From Rubrobacter xylanophilus (GTDB lineage: Bacteria; Actinomycetota; Rubrobacteria; Rubrobacterales; Rubrobacteraceae), in contig NZ_AP019791.1 in the NCBI RefSeq assembly GCF_007164525.1, forward strand, positions 372,001-436,000: a stretch of DNA of 64,000 bases, in the 5' to 3' direction. How positions within the stretch are numbered: position 1 is the stretch's first letter; every line of letters begins with the position of its first letter. The notes beneath the pieces were generated by a model. That model was not told the origin of the DNA and did no database searches. It was given only the letters and a program-made list of their open reading frames with translations. Positions 25,750 through 33,662 of the stretch are shown piece by piece. A program made the translations under genes and the position numbers.

Positions 25750-26991
25750 ATGAGGTCCAGGGCCGCCAGGAAATTCTCCACCACCCCCGGCACCCGCGAC
25801 GTCCTTCCGCCGGAGTCCACCCGGCTGCTCGACGTCCAGCGGCGGGTGCTGGAGCGCTTCCGGAGGCACGGCTTCAGGGAGGTGATCACGCCGGCCCTCG
25901 AGTACGCCGAGGTGGTGGAGGAGGCTCGGCTGCGGGACTCGGCCTTCAAGCTCTTCGACCCGGACAACCAGATGCTGCTCCTGCGCCCGGAGATGACCAC
26001 CCCCATCGCCCGGCTGGTCGCCCAGCGCCTGCGCAACGCGCCGCCGCCGTACAAGCTCTCCTACAGCCTGCCGGTCTACCGCCGGTCGGAGGTGGGCCGG
26101 GGCCAGAGCGCGGAGTTCCACCAGGCCGGGGTGGAAGTCGTCGGCTCGGCGAGCCCGGGGGAGGACGCCGGTACGATAGCCCTGCTGGTCGAGACGCTGG
26201 AGGCCGCCGGGCTCGCGCCGGGTGAAGACTTCATGGTCGTTCTGGGGCAGGCCGCCTTCTACCGGGGCTTTCTGGAGCGGAGCTGCCCGGAGGCCGCCCC
26301 GGAGCTGCTCTCGGCGCTCGCGGGCAAGGATCTGGTGCGGGTGGAGGAGGTCTCGCGGCGGCTTCCCGACGCGGCCGCCGCCGGGGCCCGCGGCATACCG
26401 CGTCTGGTGGGGCCGGCCTCCGACACCGCGCTGCTGGAGGAGGCGGAGCGCTACGCCGCCGGCGGGGGGGAGGAGGCGCTCGGCAACCTGCGCGAGATCC
26501 TCGATCTCCTGGAGGCCCACGACTGTCTGGAGGCCGTGATGCTGGACCTCGGGCTCATCGGTCGTCACGACTACTACACCGGGGCGGTCTACGAGGTCTA
26601 CGCCGCCGGGCTCGGCTTCACGGTGGCCAACGGCGGCCGCTACGACAACCTGCTGCGCCGCTTTGGCGGGCCGCTCCCGGCGACGGGGTTCGCGATCTCG
26701 CTGGAGCGGCTGGTCTCGGTGCTGCCGCCCGGGGAGCCCGCCCCGCTGCTGGTGCTCGTCGGGGAGGGTGTGGAGGCGGTGAGGACCGTCCGCGCGCTGC
26801 GCGGGGCGGGGGTGCCGGTGCTGCACGTCTCGGCGGAGCTCGCCCCGGAGGAGGCGGGGCGCTACGCCCGCTCGGTGGACGCCGGATGGATCGGCTACCC
26901 GGCCCCCGGGGGCGTGAAGCTGCAGGAGGCGGGGGAGAGCGGCTTCCGGCTCCTCGCGGTGGAGGAGGCCGCGCGGAGGGTTTTGCGATGA
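25750..26991 (+). CDS. hisZ: ATP phosphoribosyltransferase regulatory subunit HisZ
   Basis: HisZ is a HisRS-like protein without tRNA charging activity that completes and regulates short-form HisG. The 413-residue protein opens TPGTRDVLPPESTRLLDVQRRVLERFRRHGFREVITP, with LLRPEMTTPIARLVAQRL and GQSAEFHQAGVEVVGS as in HisRS motif 2. The N-terminal GTRDVLP and the genomic link to a short HisG decide against a true histidyl-tRNA synthetase. At 413 residues it keeps a C-terminal domain similar to an anticodon-binding fold. The ATG-TGA overlap with hisG couples their translation, fitting an equimolar complex. Confidence 0.9.
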   Translation: MRSRAARKFSTTPGTRDVLPPESTRLLDVQRRVLERFRRHGFREVITPALEYAEVVEEARLRDSAFKLFDPDNQMLLLRPEMTTPIARLVAQRLRNAPPPYKLSYSLPVYRRSEVGRGQSAEFHQAGVEVVGSASPGEDAGTIALLVETLEAAGLAPGEDFMVVLGQAAFYRGFLERSCPEAAPELLSALAGKDLVRVEEVSRRLPDAAAAGARGIPRLVGPASDTALLEEAERYAAGGGEEALGNLREILDLLEAHDCLEAVMLDLGLIGRHDYYTGAVYEVYAAGLGFTVANGGRYDNLLRRFGGPLPATGFAISLERLVSVLPPGEPAPLLVLVGEGVEAVRTVRALRGAGVPVLHVSAELAPEEAGRYARSVDAGWIGYPAPGGVKLQEAGESGFRLLAVEEAARRVLR

Positions 26992-27632
26992 GGGGTCTCC
27001 GGATAGCGGTGCCCAAGGGGGCCATCTTCGAGGACGCCCTGCGGGCGCTGGAGGCGGCCGGGCTCCCGGCCGGAACGCTGCGGGGCAACGGTCGCAGGCT
27101 CTTCCACCGGGCCGGTGGCGTCGAGTTCATCGTCAGCCGCCCCTCGGACGTGCCGGTGTTCGTGGAGCACGGGGCGGCGGACGTCGGGGTGGTGGGGAAG
27201 GACGTGCTGGAGGAGCAGGAGCCGAACGTAATGGAGCTCGCGGATCTGGGCAGCGGGGCGTGCCGGATGGTGCTCGCCGCTCCGCGTGAGAGGGCGGGTC
27301 GGGTACGGCGGGCCATCGCCCACGCCGAGGTGGTCCGGGTGGCCACCAAGTTCCCGCGCACGGCGCGGCGCTACTTCGAAGAGATCGGGCGCCAGGCGGA
27401 GATCATAGAGCTGCATGGCTCGGTCGAGCTGGCCCCGCTCGTGGGGCTCTCGGAGTGCATCGTGGACCTGACGGCCACCGGGACCACCCTGCGGGAGAAC
27501 GACCTGGAGGTGCTGGACGAGATCTCACGCTCCACCGCGCGCCTGATCGCGAACCGCGGCTCCTACCGGTTGCGACACGCGGAGATCTCGAGCCTGCTCA
27601 CCGCGATGGAGGGGAGGATCGTTGGTGGTTAG
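26988..27632 (+). CDS. hisG: ATP phosphoribosyltransferase, short form
   Basis: First step of histidine biosynthesis: ATP and PRPP to phosphoribosyl-ATP. The 214-residue length shows it is the short form that lacks the C-terminal ACT-like regulatory domain and needs HisZ. Visible motifs: IAVPKGAIFEDAL, VSRPSDVPVFVEHGAADVGVVGKDVL, VATKFPRTARRYF, and ECIVDLTATGTTLRENDLEVL, the PRPP-binding loop. ATG 26988 overlaps the hisZ stop. hisD starts within its last codons. Confidence 0.95.
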   Translation: MRGLRIAVPKGAIFEDALRALEAAGLPAGTLRGNGRRLFHRAGGVEFIVSRPSDVPVFVEHGAADVGVVGKDVLEEQEPNVMELADLGSGACRMVLAAPRERAGRVRRAIAHAEVVRVATKFPRTARRYFEEIGRQAEIIELHGSVELAPLVGLSECIVDLTATGTTLRENDLEVLDEISRSTARLIANRGSYRLRHAEISSLLTAMEGRIVGG

Positions 27633-28866
27633 GCTGGACGCCCGACGGATGAACCCCCGCGAGGTGGTTCGCCGGCTCCGTCGCCCGAAGGGCTTCCTCT
27701 CCCGGGAGGTTCGCTCGGCGGTCCGCCGAGTAGTCGAGGACGTCCGTGAGAGGGGGGACGAGGCGCTGCTGGAGTACGCCGAACGCTTCGACGGGGTGCG
27801 TCCGGACCCCTTGAGGGTTCCCCCGGAGGAGATCGCCCGCGCCCGCGACTCCCTGCCGGAGGAGATCGCCGAGGCGTTTCGGGCGTCCGCGGCGAACGTC
27901 CGCCGCTTTCACGAGCGGGAGCTGGACCTCTCCTGGGAACTGGAGCTGGCCGGCGCGCGGCTCGGTCAGCGGGTGCGGCCGCTGCGGCGGGCCGGGATCT
28001 ACGTCCCCGGAGGACACGGGGCCTACCCGAGCACGCTGGTGATGACCGCCGTCCCGGCGCAGGTGGCGGGGGTGAAGGAGCTCTGCGTCTGCACCCCTCC
28101 GGGTCCCGACGGGCGTCCGAACCAACGGATGCTCGCGGTCGCCGGGCTCCTGGGCGTCGAAGAGGTCTACGCCGCGGGCGGGGCCCAGGCGGTGGCCGCG
28201 ATGGCCTTCGGCACCGAGAGCATCCGGAAGGTGGACAAGATCGTTGGTCCCGGAAACGACTACGTCACAGCCGCCAAGCTGGAGGTCTTCGGGGAGGTGG
28301 GTATCGATGCCCCGCAGGGACCGAGCGAACTGCTCGTGATAGCCGACGGCACCGCCCGTCCTGAGTGGGTCGCGCTGGACCTCATGGCGCAGGCGGAGCA
28401 CCTCTCGGGCGCTTCCTCGGTGCTTCTTACCCCAAGCGGGGACCTCGCGGGGCGCGTGGAACCCCTGCTCTCCGGCCGGCCCGCCGAGCACGTGACGCTC
28501 GTGCTCGTGCGCGACCTCGACCAGGCTGTGGAACTGGCCAACCTCTACGCGCCCGAGCACGCGCACCTGTTCTGCGCGGGCGCCGAGGCGCTGCTGGAGC
28601 GGGTGGAGGCGGCGGGCCTCGTCGCCGTGGGGGATACGAGTCCCGTCGCCCTCTCCGACTACGCCGCGGGCCCCTCCCACGCTCTGCCCACCGGCGGGAC
28701 GGCCCTCTGGGCCTCGGCCCTGGGCACCCACGACTTCCTCGTTCGTATCAACCACATGCGCTTCTCCCGGGAGGGACTGGGCTCCATCGGCCCCCACGTC
28801 GAGCGGCTCGCCCATCTCGAAGGTTTCGAGAACCACGCCGCGAGCGTGCGGGTGAGGCTCGAGTGA
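27622..28866 (+). CDS. hisD: histidinol dehydrogenase
   Basis: Oxidises L-histidinol to histidine in two NAD-dependent steps with a zinc ion. 414 residues. YVPGGHGAYPSTLVMTAVPAQVAGV, AAGGAQAVAAMAFGTESIRKVDKIVGPGN, and QAEHLSGASSVLLT (zinc Gln and His) are hallmark segments; the catalytic His pair is in the APEHAHLF region. The start is TTG 27622 (GTG 27625 is equally possible), overlapping hisG by 11 bases. The stop overlaps the GTG that opens the broken GNAT frame. Confidence 0.95.
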   Translation: MVVRLDARRMNPREVVRRLRRPKGFLSREVRSAVRRVVEDVRERGDEALLEYAERFDGVRPDPLRVPPEEIARARDSLPEEIAEAFRASAANVRRFHERELDLSWELELAGARLGQRVRPLRRAGIYVPGGHGAYPSTLVMTAVPAQVAGVKELCVCTPPGPDGRPNQRMLAVAGLLGVEEVYAAGGAQAVAAMAFGTESIRKVDKIVGPGNDYVTAAKLEVFGEVGIDAPQGPSELLVIADGTARPEWVALDLMAQAEHLSGASSVLLTPSGDLAGRVEPLLSGRPAEHVTLVLVRDLDQAVELANLYAPEHAHLFCAGAEALLERVEAAGLVAVGDTSPVALSDYAAGPSHALPTGGTALWASALGTHDFLVRINHMRFSREGLGSIGPHVERLAHLEGFENHAASVRVRLE

Positions 28867-29292
28867 GCGCCACCTGCGTGAGGGGGTTGCGCCCGCACCT
28901 CGTCGGGGACGAGTGCCTGCGGCGGGTGCGCAGGATGCGAGATGCGGACCAACGGCTCGCCGCCGACGACGCCCGCTCACGGGGGTATGGAGAGTCCCTC
29001 TTCCGCCGGCTGGTCGAGGAGGCAGGGCTGCGGGCAGCTGCACCTCGACTCGAGCGTGCAGCGGGGAAGAGCGCACCGCTTCTGCTTCCGGGAGGGGATG
29101 GAGATCCTCGCCTTCCACTTCTCGATGACGATCCAAGCTCCGGACCCCCGCACCTCGTACATCCGCTTCTCCACGGCCCCGCGGGATTCGCCGGTCGAAC
29201 GCGTAGACGTCACGCATCCCACTCCCCGGCGACTCTCGATCGACGATCGTTTTTCGGATCGGTCGGCTAAAATGCCTCTTTGCGCAGGCTAG
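28863..29292 (+). pseudogene. frameshifted remnant of a GNAT acetyltransferase inside the his operon
   Basis: No intact gene spans the 443 bases between hisD and hisB. A frame opening with GTG overlapping the hisD stop encodes RSRGYGESLFRRLVEEA, the acetyl-CoA pyrophosphate loop and helix of a GNAT enzyme. At about 29021-29027 the match jumps one frame to GCGQLHLDSSVQRGRAHRF and FREGMEILAFHFSM, the usual C-terminal GNAT strands. Third-position GC switches frame at the same point. The N-terminal half of the fold is missing. It is best read as a truncated and frameshifted GNAT gene; a sequencing error could explain the shift but not the missing half. The last 90 bases lead to the hisB ribosome site. 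Confidence 0.72.
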
Positions 29293-29309
29293 AGAGCAGA
29301 AGGAGTATG

Positions 29310-29894
29310 ATGGGGCGCAGCGGGAGCGTGGAGCGCAGGACCGGCGAGACGTTCGTGCGGGTGAGGCTCGAGCTCGACGGGGAGGGGCGGACGGAGATCT
29401 CCACGGGCGTGGGGTTCTTCGACCACCTGCTGCACCTGCTGGCGCACCACTCCGGGATGGATCTGGAGGTAAAGGCCGAGGGCGACACGTGGGTGGACGA
29501 CCACCACACCGTCGAGGACACCGGGCTCGTGCTGGGGCGGGCTCTCGATGAGGCTCTCGGTGACCGGTCGGGACTGGTGCGCTTCGCCGACGCCAGCGTC
29601 CCGCTCATCGAGGCCCTCAGCACGGCGGTCGTGGACCTCGGGGGCCGGAGCCACCTCACCTGCAACCTGGGGGAGATGCCCGAGAAGATCGGGACGTTCG
29701 ACACCGAGCTCTTCCCGGAGTTTTTGCGGGCCTTCACCCAGTACGGCCGCTTCACGCTGCACCTCAACTGCCACTACGGAGAGAATGCTCACCACAAGGT
29801 CGAGTCCGGCGTGAAGGCGCTCGCGGTCTCCCTGCGGGCGGCCGCCTCCCTCCGTGCCTCGGGTACGGCTTCTACCAAAGGGGTGGTGGATTGA
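29310..29894 (+). CDS. hisB: imidazoleglycerol-phosphate dehydratase
   Basis: Dehydrates imidazole glycerol phosphate to imidazole acetol phosphate. The 194-residue monofunctional form, without the N-terminal phosphatase of enterobacteria. The manganese-binding histidines are visible in FFDHLLHLLAHHSGMD, DDHHTVEDTG and CHYGENAHHKVESG. Two tandem ATGs (29307, 29310) follow AGAAGGAG; the second has better spacing. Its stop overlaps the TTG of hisH. A TAAAAT-like box at about 29268-29273 may give an internal promoter after the broken gene. Confidence 0.95.
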   Translation: MGRSGSVERRTGETFVRVRLELDGEGRTEISTGVGFFDHLLHLLAHHSGMDLEVKAEGDTWVDDHHTVEDTGLVLGRALDEALGDRSGLVRFADASVPLIEALSTAVVDLGGRSHLTCNLGEMPEKIGTFDTELFPEFLRAFTQYGRFTLHLNCHYGENAHHKVESGVKALAVSLRAAASLRASGTASTKGVVD

Positions 29895-30508
29895 GGGTCG
29901 CGGTGGTGGACTACGACGCGGGCAACACCCTCTCGGTCACCCGGGCGCTCGCGCGGGCCGGGGCGGGGGTGGAGCTCACCTCGGAGCCGGAGCGGGTGCT
30001 CGCCGCCGACGCTCTGGTGCTGCCGGGGGTGGGGGCGTTTGGGGACTGCGTTGGGAAACTGCGCGAGCGGGGGCTGGACGAGGCGTGCCGGGAGGCATAC
30101 CGCTCCGGGAAGCCGTTCCTCGGGGTGTGCGTCGGGCTTCAGGTCCTCTTTGAATCTTCAGAGGAGTCGCCGGGGACCGCGGGGCTCGGGCTGCTCCCGG
30201 GCCGGGTGGTGCGCTTCCGCGGCGAGGGACTCAGGGTTCCGCACATGGGTTGGAACACCCTCCGGGTGCGCGGTGAGCATCCGGTTCTCGAGGGGCTCGA
30301 CGGCGAGGCCTTCTACTTCGTCCATTCCTACCACCCCGAGCCCGCCGAGCCCGGCGATCTCCTCGCGAGCGCGCTCTACGGCGGGGAGTTCTGCGCCGCC
30401 GCCGGGCGAGAGAACCTCTTCGCCGTGCAGTTTCACCCGGAGAAGAGCAGCCGGGCCGGGCTCCGGCTGTACGAGAACTTCCTGGGGTGGGCGCGTGGGC
30501 TCTCCTGA
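29891..30508 (+). CDS. hisH: imidazole glycerol phosphate synthase, glutaminase subunit
   Basis: Class I glutamine amidotransferase that feeds ammonia to HisF. 205 residues. Nucleophile Cys is in FLGVCVGLQVLFESSEE; the His and Glu of the triad are in FAVQFHPEKSS. VVDYDAGNTLSVTRAL and VLPGVGAFGDC are typical. The start is TTG 29891, overlapping the hisB stop (TTGA). Its partner hisF is not in this window, so the HisF-HisH complex must be assembled from genes at two sites. Confidence 0.94.
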   Translation: MRVAVVDYDAGNTLSVTRALARAGAGVELTSEPERVLAADALVLPGVGAFGDCVGKLRERGLDEACREAYRSGKPFLGVCVGLQVLFESSEESPGTAGLGLLPGRVVRFRGEGLRVPHMGWNTLRVRGEHPVLEGLDGEAFYFVHSYHPEPAEPGDLLASALYGGEFCAAAGRENLFAVQFHPEKSSRAGLRLYENFLGWARGLS

Positions 30509-31226
30509 GCCGTTCGTCGTCTTCCCGGCTATAGACCTGAGGGCGGGACGCTGCGTCCGCCTCCGGCAGGGAGACTTCGCGCGCTCCCGGGAGTACGATG
30601 CCGACCCCGTCGGGCGGGCCCGGGAGTGGGAGCGGCAGGGGGCGCGGGCGCTGCACGTGGTCGACCTCGACGGTGCGAGGGAGGGGCGCCCGGTGCAGCT
30701 CGACCTGATCCGGCGGATGGCCGCCGCTGTGGAGGTGCCGCTGCAGGTGGGGGGCGGCATCCGGACTCCGGGGGACGTCCGGGCGGCGCGGGAGGCCGGG
30801 GTCTCCCGGGTGGTGGTGGGGACCGCGGCGGTGGCGGACAGGGAGTTCCGGTTGCGGGCGCTGGAGGAGCTCGGCGGAGACCTCGTGGTGGCGGTGGACG
30901 CCCGCGAGGGTGTGGTGGCGACCCACGGCTGGCGGGAGGAGAGCGGCATTCCGGTCACCGAGCTCGCCGCGGAGCTCGCCGCCGAGGGCGTCCCGGCGGT
31001 GCTCTTCACCGACATCTCCCGCGACGGCACGAACCGGGGGGTGGCGCTCGAGCGGACCGCAGAGGTCGCCAGAATCGTCCCCACCGTCGCCAGCGGCGGG
31101 GTGCGGGGGGCGGAGGACATCCGGGCGCTGCGCCGGATACCCGGTGTCGTCGGAGCCGTGGTGGGGACCGCCCTCTACGAGGGAACCGTCACCCTGGAGG
31201 AGCTGCTGGTCGCGGCGGCCGGATAG
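30495..31226 (+). CDS. hisA: phosphoribosylformimino-5-aminoimidazole carboxamide ribotide isomerase
   Basis: Amadori isomerase of histidine synthesis with a (beta/alpha)8 fold. 243 residues. FPAIDLRAGRCVRLRQGD carries the first catalytic Asp; VPLQVGGGIRTPGDVRAA and VASGGVRGAEDIRAL are the two phosphate-binding loops; FTDISRDGTNRG holds the second Asp. The PriA-type dual function (HisA/TrpF) known in some actinobacteria cannot be judged by eye. GTG 30495 lies inside hisH (14-base overlap). A strong inverted repeat begins within the last codons. Confidence 0.94.
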   Translation: MGSPEPFVVFPAIDLRAGRCVRLRQGDFARSREYDADPVGRAREWERQGARALHVVDLDGAREGRPVQLDLIRRMAAAVEVPLQVGGGIRTPGDVRAAREAGVSRVVVGTAAVADREFRLRALEELGGDLVVAVDAREGVVATHGWREESGIPVTELAAELAAEGVPAVLFTDISRDGTNRGVALERTAEVARIVPTVASGGVRGAEDIRALRRIPGVVGAVVGTALYEGTVTLEELLVAAAG

Positions 31227-31255
31227 GCGCCGCAGGCGAGGCTATCCGGCCGCCG
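31213..31255. terminator. hairpin terminator after hisA
   Basis: A perfect 14-bp inverted repeat CGGCGGCCGGATAG (31213-31226) with CTATCCGGCCGCCG (31242-31255), loop of 15 bases. The left arm overlaps the last hisA codons. It lies between hisA and the convergent 101-residue gene and could stop transcription from both sides; no U-run follows, so termination strength is uncertain. Confidence 0.6.
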
Positions 31256-31260
31256 GGCCG

Positions 31261-31566
31261 CTACAGCGGGAGGCTCGAGGTCTTCGGGCTTCCGTCCTCG
31301 TACTTGACCGACTGCATCGCCCTCCAGGCGAACTGCGAGAGGGCCTCGTCGGTGGGCCGGGCCGAAAGCCCGGCCTCTTCTATCGTCCTGCGGGCGGCCT
31401 CCACGCAGGCCTCCAGGGCCTCGTTGATCTCGTAGGCCCGCGCAGCCTGGTACCCGACGCGCGCCGCGCGCTCGGGGGAGCCGTCCACCGAGAAGACGAG
31501 CTCGTACTCCTCGTTGCGGCTCTCCAGGTCTCCCACCCTGCGGGCCGTGCATCTCAGTTCGGCCAT
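31261..31566 (-). CDS. small protein of unknown function
   Basis: A 101-residue cytoplasmic protein: an N-terminal beta-like stretch (AELRCTARRVGDLESRNEEYELVFSVDGSPE) and a helical C-terminal half (EINEALEACVEAARRTIEEAGLSARPTDEALSQFAWRAM). Not recognised. ATG 31566 is 6 bases downstream of a minus-strand TAGTAT box, so it is probably translated from a leaderless message. It faces hisA across the shared hairpin and is divergent from the class A PBP gene. Confidence 0.68.
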   Translation of the reverse strand: MAELRCTARRVGDLESRNEEYELVFSVDGSPERAARVGYQAARAYEINEALEACVEAARRTIEEAGLSARPTDEALSQFAWRAMQSVKYEDGSPKTSSLPL

Positions 31567-31598
31567 GCGGATATACTAGCACCTGTGTTAGAGGCTAC
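31567..31598. promoter_or_regulatory. compact divergent promoter region (101-residue gene / class A PBP)
   Basis: Thirty-two bases separate two divergent starts. The segment reads GATATACTAGCACC, nearly the same as the GGATACTAGCACC between the M32 and NDH-2-like genes. On the minus strand TAGTAT lies 6 bases before ATG 31566. On the plus strand TATACT (31572-31577) could serve the PBP gene with a leader of about 15 bases. Confidence 0.45.
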
Positions 31599-33662
31599 GT
31601 GTGGCGACCGGTATCCGTGGGGCTGGTGAACCCCCGCTTCGAGACGGGCCGGAAAAGAAAGGATCGGCGGCGTCCAGGAGGGCTGCTGGCGCTCCTCCGG
31701 TTCGCCTTCAACGCAGCCCTCCTGCTCTCCGCGGCGGGGCTCCTGTTGCTCGTCGGCACCTACGTCTACGCGCTGGAGCGCTACGGTGAGGGCATCTCCC
31801 GGCGTTACCCCGTCCTCCCGGAGGACTCCTACGTCTACGGCGCCGACGGCGAGCGGATAGCGGTGGTGCCGGCCTCCCAGCACCGGATCACCGTCCCCTA
31901 CCGGGAGCTCGGCCCCTACCTGCCGCGGGCGGTGGTCGCCGTCGAGGACCGGCGGTTCTACGAGCATGCCGGGGTGGACCCCGAGGGGGTTCTCCGGGCC
32001 GCCTGGACCGACCTGCGGGCGTGGGAGGTCGAGGAGGGGGGCTCCACCATCACCGAGCAGCTCGTGAAGAACCTGTACATCCCGCGGGAAGACCGGTTCG
32101 AGGTCTCCTTCTGGCGGCGGCTCCTGCAGGCGTGTCTGGCCCACGCCTACGAGCGGGAGCACACCAAGCGCGAGATCCTCACCGCCTACCTCAACGCGGT
32201 GTACTTCGGGCGGGGTGCCTACGGGGCGGAGGCCGCCGCAAGGGCCTACTTCGGCAAGAGCGCGGAGGAGCTGAGCCTCTCGGAGGCCGCGGCGCTGGCC
32301 GGATTCCTCCACGCCCCCTCCTACTACGGCCGGGGTGGCGAAGAGCGGGCCGAAGAGCGCAGGGATGCCGTGCTTCGCCTGATGCGGGGGCAGGGCATGA
32401 TCTCGGAGGACCGTTACAGGAGGGCCATCTCGCAGGATCTCCGTTTCGCCGCGCCGGAGGGGCCCGGGCAGGAGTCGCTCCACGAGCCCTTCCTGGAGCT
32501 GGTGCGGCGGGAGGTCCGGGAGGAGCTCGGCGGGGAGGCCCTCCGGCGCGGGGGGCTCAGGATCCGGACGACCCTCGACCCTGACCTGCAGCGGCTGGCC
32601 GCCGCAAGCGCCGCGGAGAACCTGTACGCGCCCGGGGATCCCTCGGCGGCCGTCGTCAGCGTTGAGCCCCAGAGCGGGGCCATAAGGGCCCTCTGGGGAA
32701 AGGAGGGCGATTTCAACCTCGCCCTCGACGCCCGGCGACAGCCCGGCAGCGCCTTCAAGCCCGTGGTCCTCGCCGCCGCGCTCGAAGAGGGCATCTCGCC
32801 GTTTAGCACCTACCTCTCCGGCGGGCTCGACCTCGAGTTCCGGGGCGAGCGGTACGTCATCAACAACTACGGCTACGCGGAGCGCGGTGAGATCTCCCTC
32901 GCCGACGCCATGGCCGTTTCGGACAACACGGTCTTCGTCCGGCTCGCGATGGACGTGGGGCTCGAGAAGGTCGTACGCACCGCCCGCGAGCTCGGGATAG
33001 AGTCTCCCGTCGACCCCTATCCCTCGACCGCCATCGGGGGGCTGGGGGTGGGGGTGAGCCCGCTCGAGATGGCCTCCGCCTACGCCACCTTCGCCGGAGG
33101 CGGGGTCTACCGCGAGCCATACGCCGTGCGGAGCGTCCGGCGCGTGGCCTACGGCGAGGGCGAGGAGCTCTACGAGCACAGGATCTCCGGCCGCAGGGTG
33201 TTCGGCGGGAACCAGGCCGCGGCGGTGACCGACGTTCTGCGCGGCGTGGTGGAGCGCGGCACCGCCAGCCGCTACCGCGACCTCGACGCCGAGTTGGGGC
33301 GTCCCTCCGCCGGCAAGACCGGCACCTCCGACGGTTTCGCCGACGCATGGTACGTGGGCTACACCCCGCGGCTCTCGACCGCCGTGTGGGTTGGTTATCC
33401 GGAGGGGCGGCGCTCGATGGCCGGGGTGCACGGCATCGAGGAGGTGGGAGGGGAGACCCTGCCGCTCGACATCTGGGCGGACTACATGCGCGAGGCCACC
33501 CGGGACGAGCCCGTGTGGGGCTTCCGCGAGCCGGACTACGGCAGGTTCCGGGTGGTGGACCGCGGTTACCCGGAGCCGAACACCGGCTCGCTCACCGCCG
33601 CGCTGGAGGGCAGGATACGGGGCATGGTCGACGAGGCGTTGCGGGAAGCCTTCGGGGGGTGA
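31599..33662 (+). CDS. class A penicillin-binding protein (transglycosylase/transpeptidase)
   Basis: Polymerises and cross-links peptidoglycan. 687 residues: a basic N-terminus, one membrane anchor (about 35-58), a GT51 glycosyltransferase (about 75-250: VVAVEDRRFYEHAGVD with the catalytic Glu, GGSTITEQLVKNLY, AYLNAVYFGRGAYG) and a transpeptidase (about 335-640) with Ser384 in PGSAFKP, SDN and Lys573 in GKTGTSDGF. The start is GTG 31599; in-frame GTGs at 31617 and 31626 are alternatives. A cell-surface protein acting outside the membrane. Its stop overlaps the next gene (GTGA). Confidence 0.93.
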   Translation: MWRPVSVGLVNPRFETGRKRKDRRRPGGLLALLRFAFNAALLLSAAGLLLLVGTYVYALERYGEGISRRYPVLPEDSYVYGADGERIAVVPASQHRITVPYRELGPYLPRAVVAVEDRRFYEHAGVDPEGVLRAAWTDLRAWEVEEGGSTITEQLVKNLYIPREDRFEVSFWRRLLQACLAHAYEREHTKREILTAYLNAVYFGRGAYGAEAAARAYFGKSAEELSLSEAAALAGFLHAPSYYGRGGEERAEERRDAVLRLMRGQGMISEDRYRRAISQDLRFAAPEGPGQESLHEPFLELVRREVREELGGEALRRGGLRIRTTLDPDLQRLAAASAAENLYAPGDPSAAVVSVEPQSGAIRALWGKEGDFNLALDARRQPGSAFKPVVLAAALEEGISPFSTYLSGGLDLEFRGERYVINNYGYAERGEISLADAMAVSDNTVFVRLAMDVGLEKVVRTARELGIESPVDPYPSTAIGGLGVGVSPLEMASAYATFAGGGVYREPYAVRSVRRVAYGEGEELYEHRISGRRVFGGNQAAAVTDVLRGVVERGTASRYRDLDAELGRPSAGKTGTSDGFADAWYVGYTPRLSTAVWVGYPEGRRSMAGVHGIEEVGGETLPLDIWADYMREATRDEPVWGFREPDYGRFRVVDRGYPEPNTGSLTAALEGRIRGMVDEALREAFGG

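Noticed and set aside
25750-26991. HisZ gene read as a true histidyl-tRNA synthetase
   Set aside because: It is coupled to a short HisG that needs HisZ, and it lies in a his operon; those facts favour the regulatory subunit.
28977-29222. An 81-codon minus-strand frame with several cysteines in the hisD-hisB gap
   Set aside because: Its third positions coincide with those of the plus-strand GNAT fragment, which explains its GC bias. The plus strand has recognisable GNAT motifs, this frame has none.
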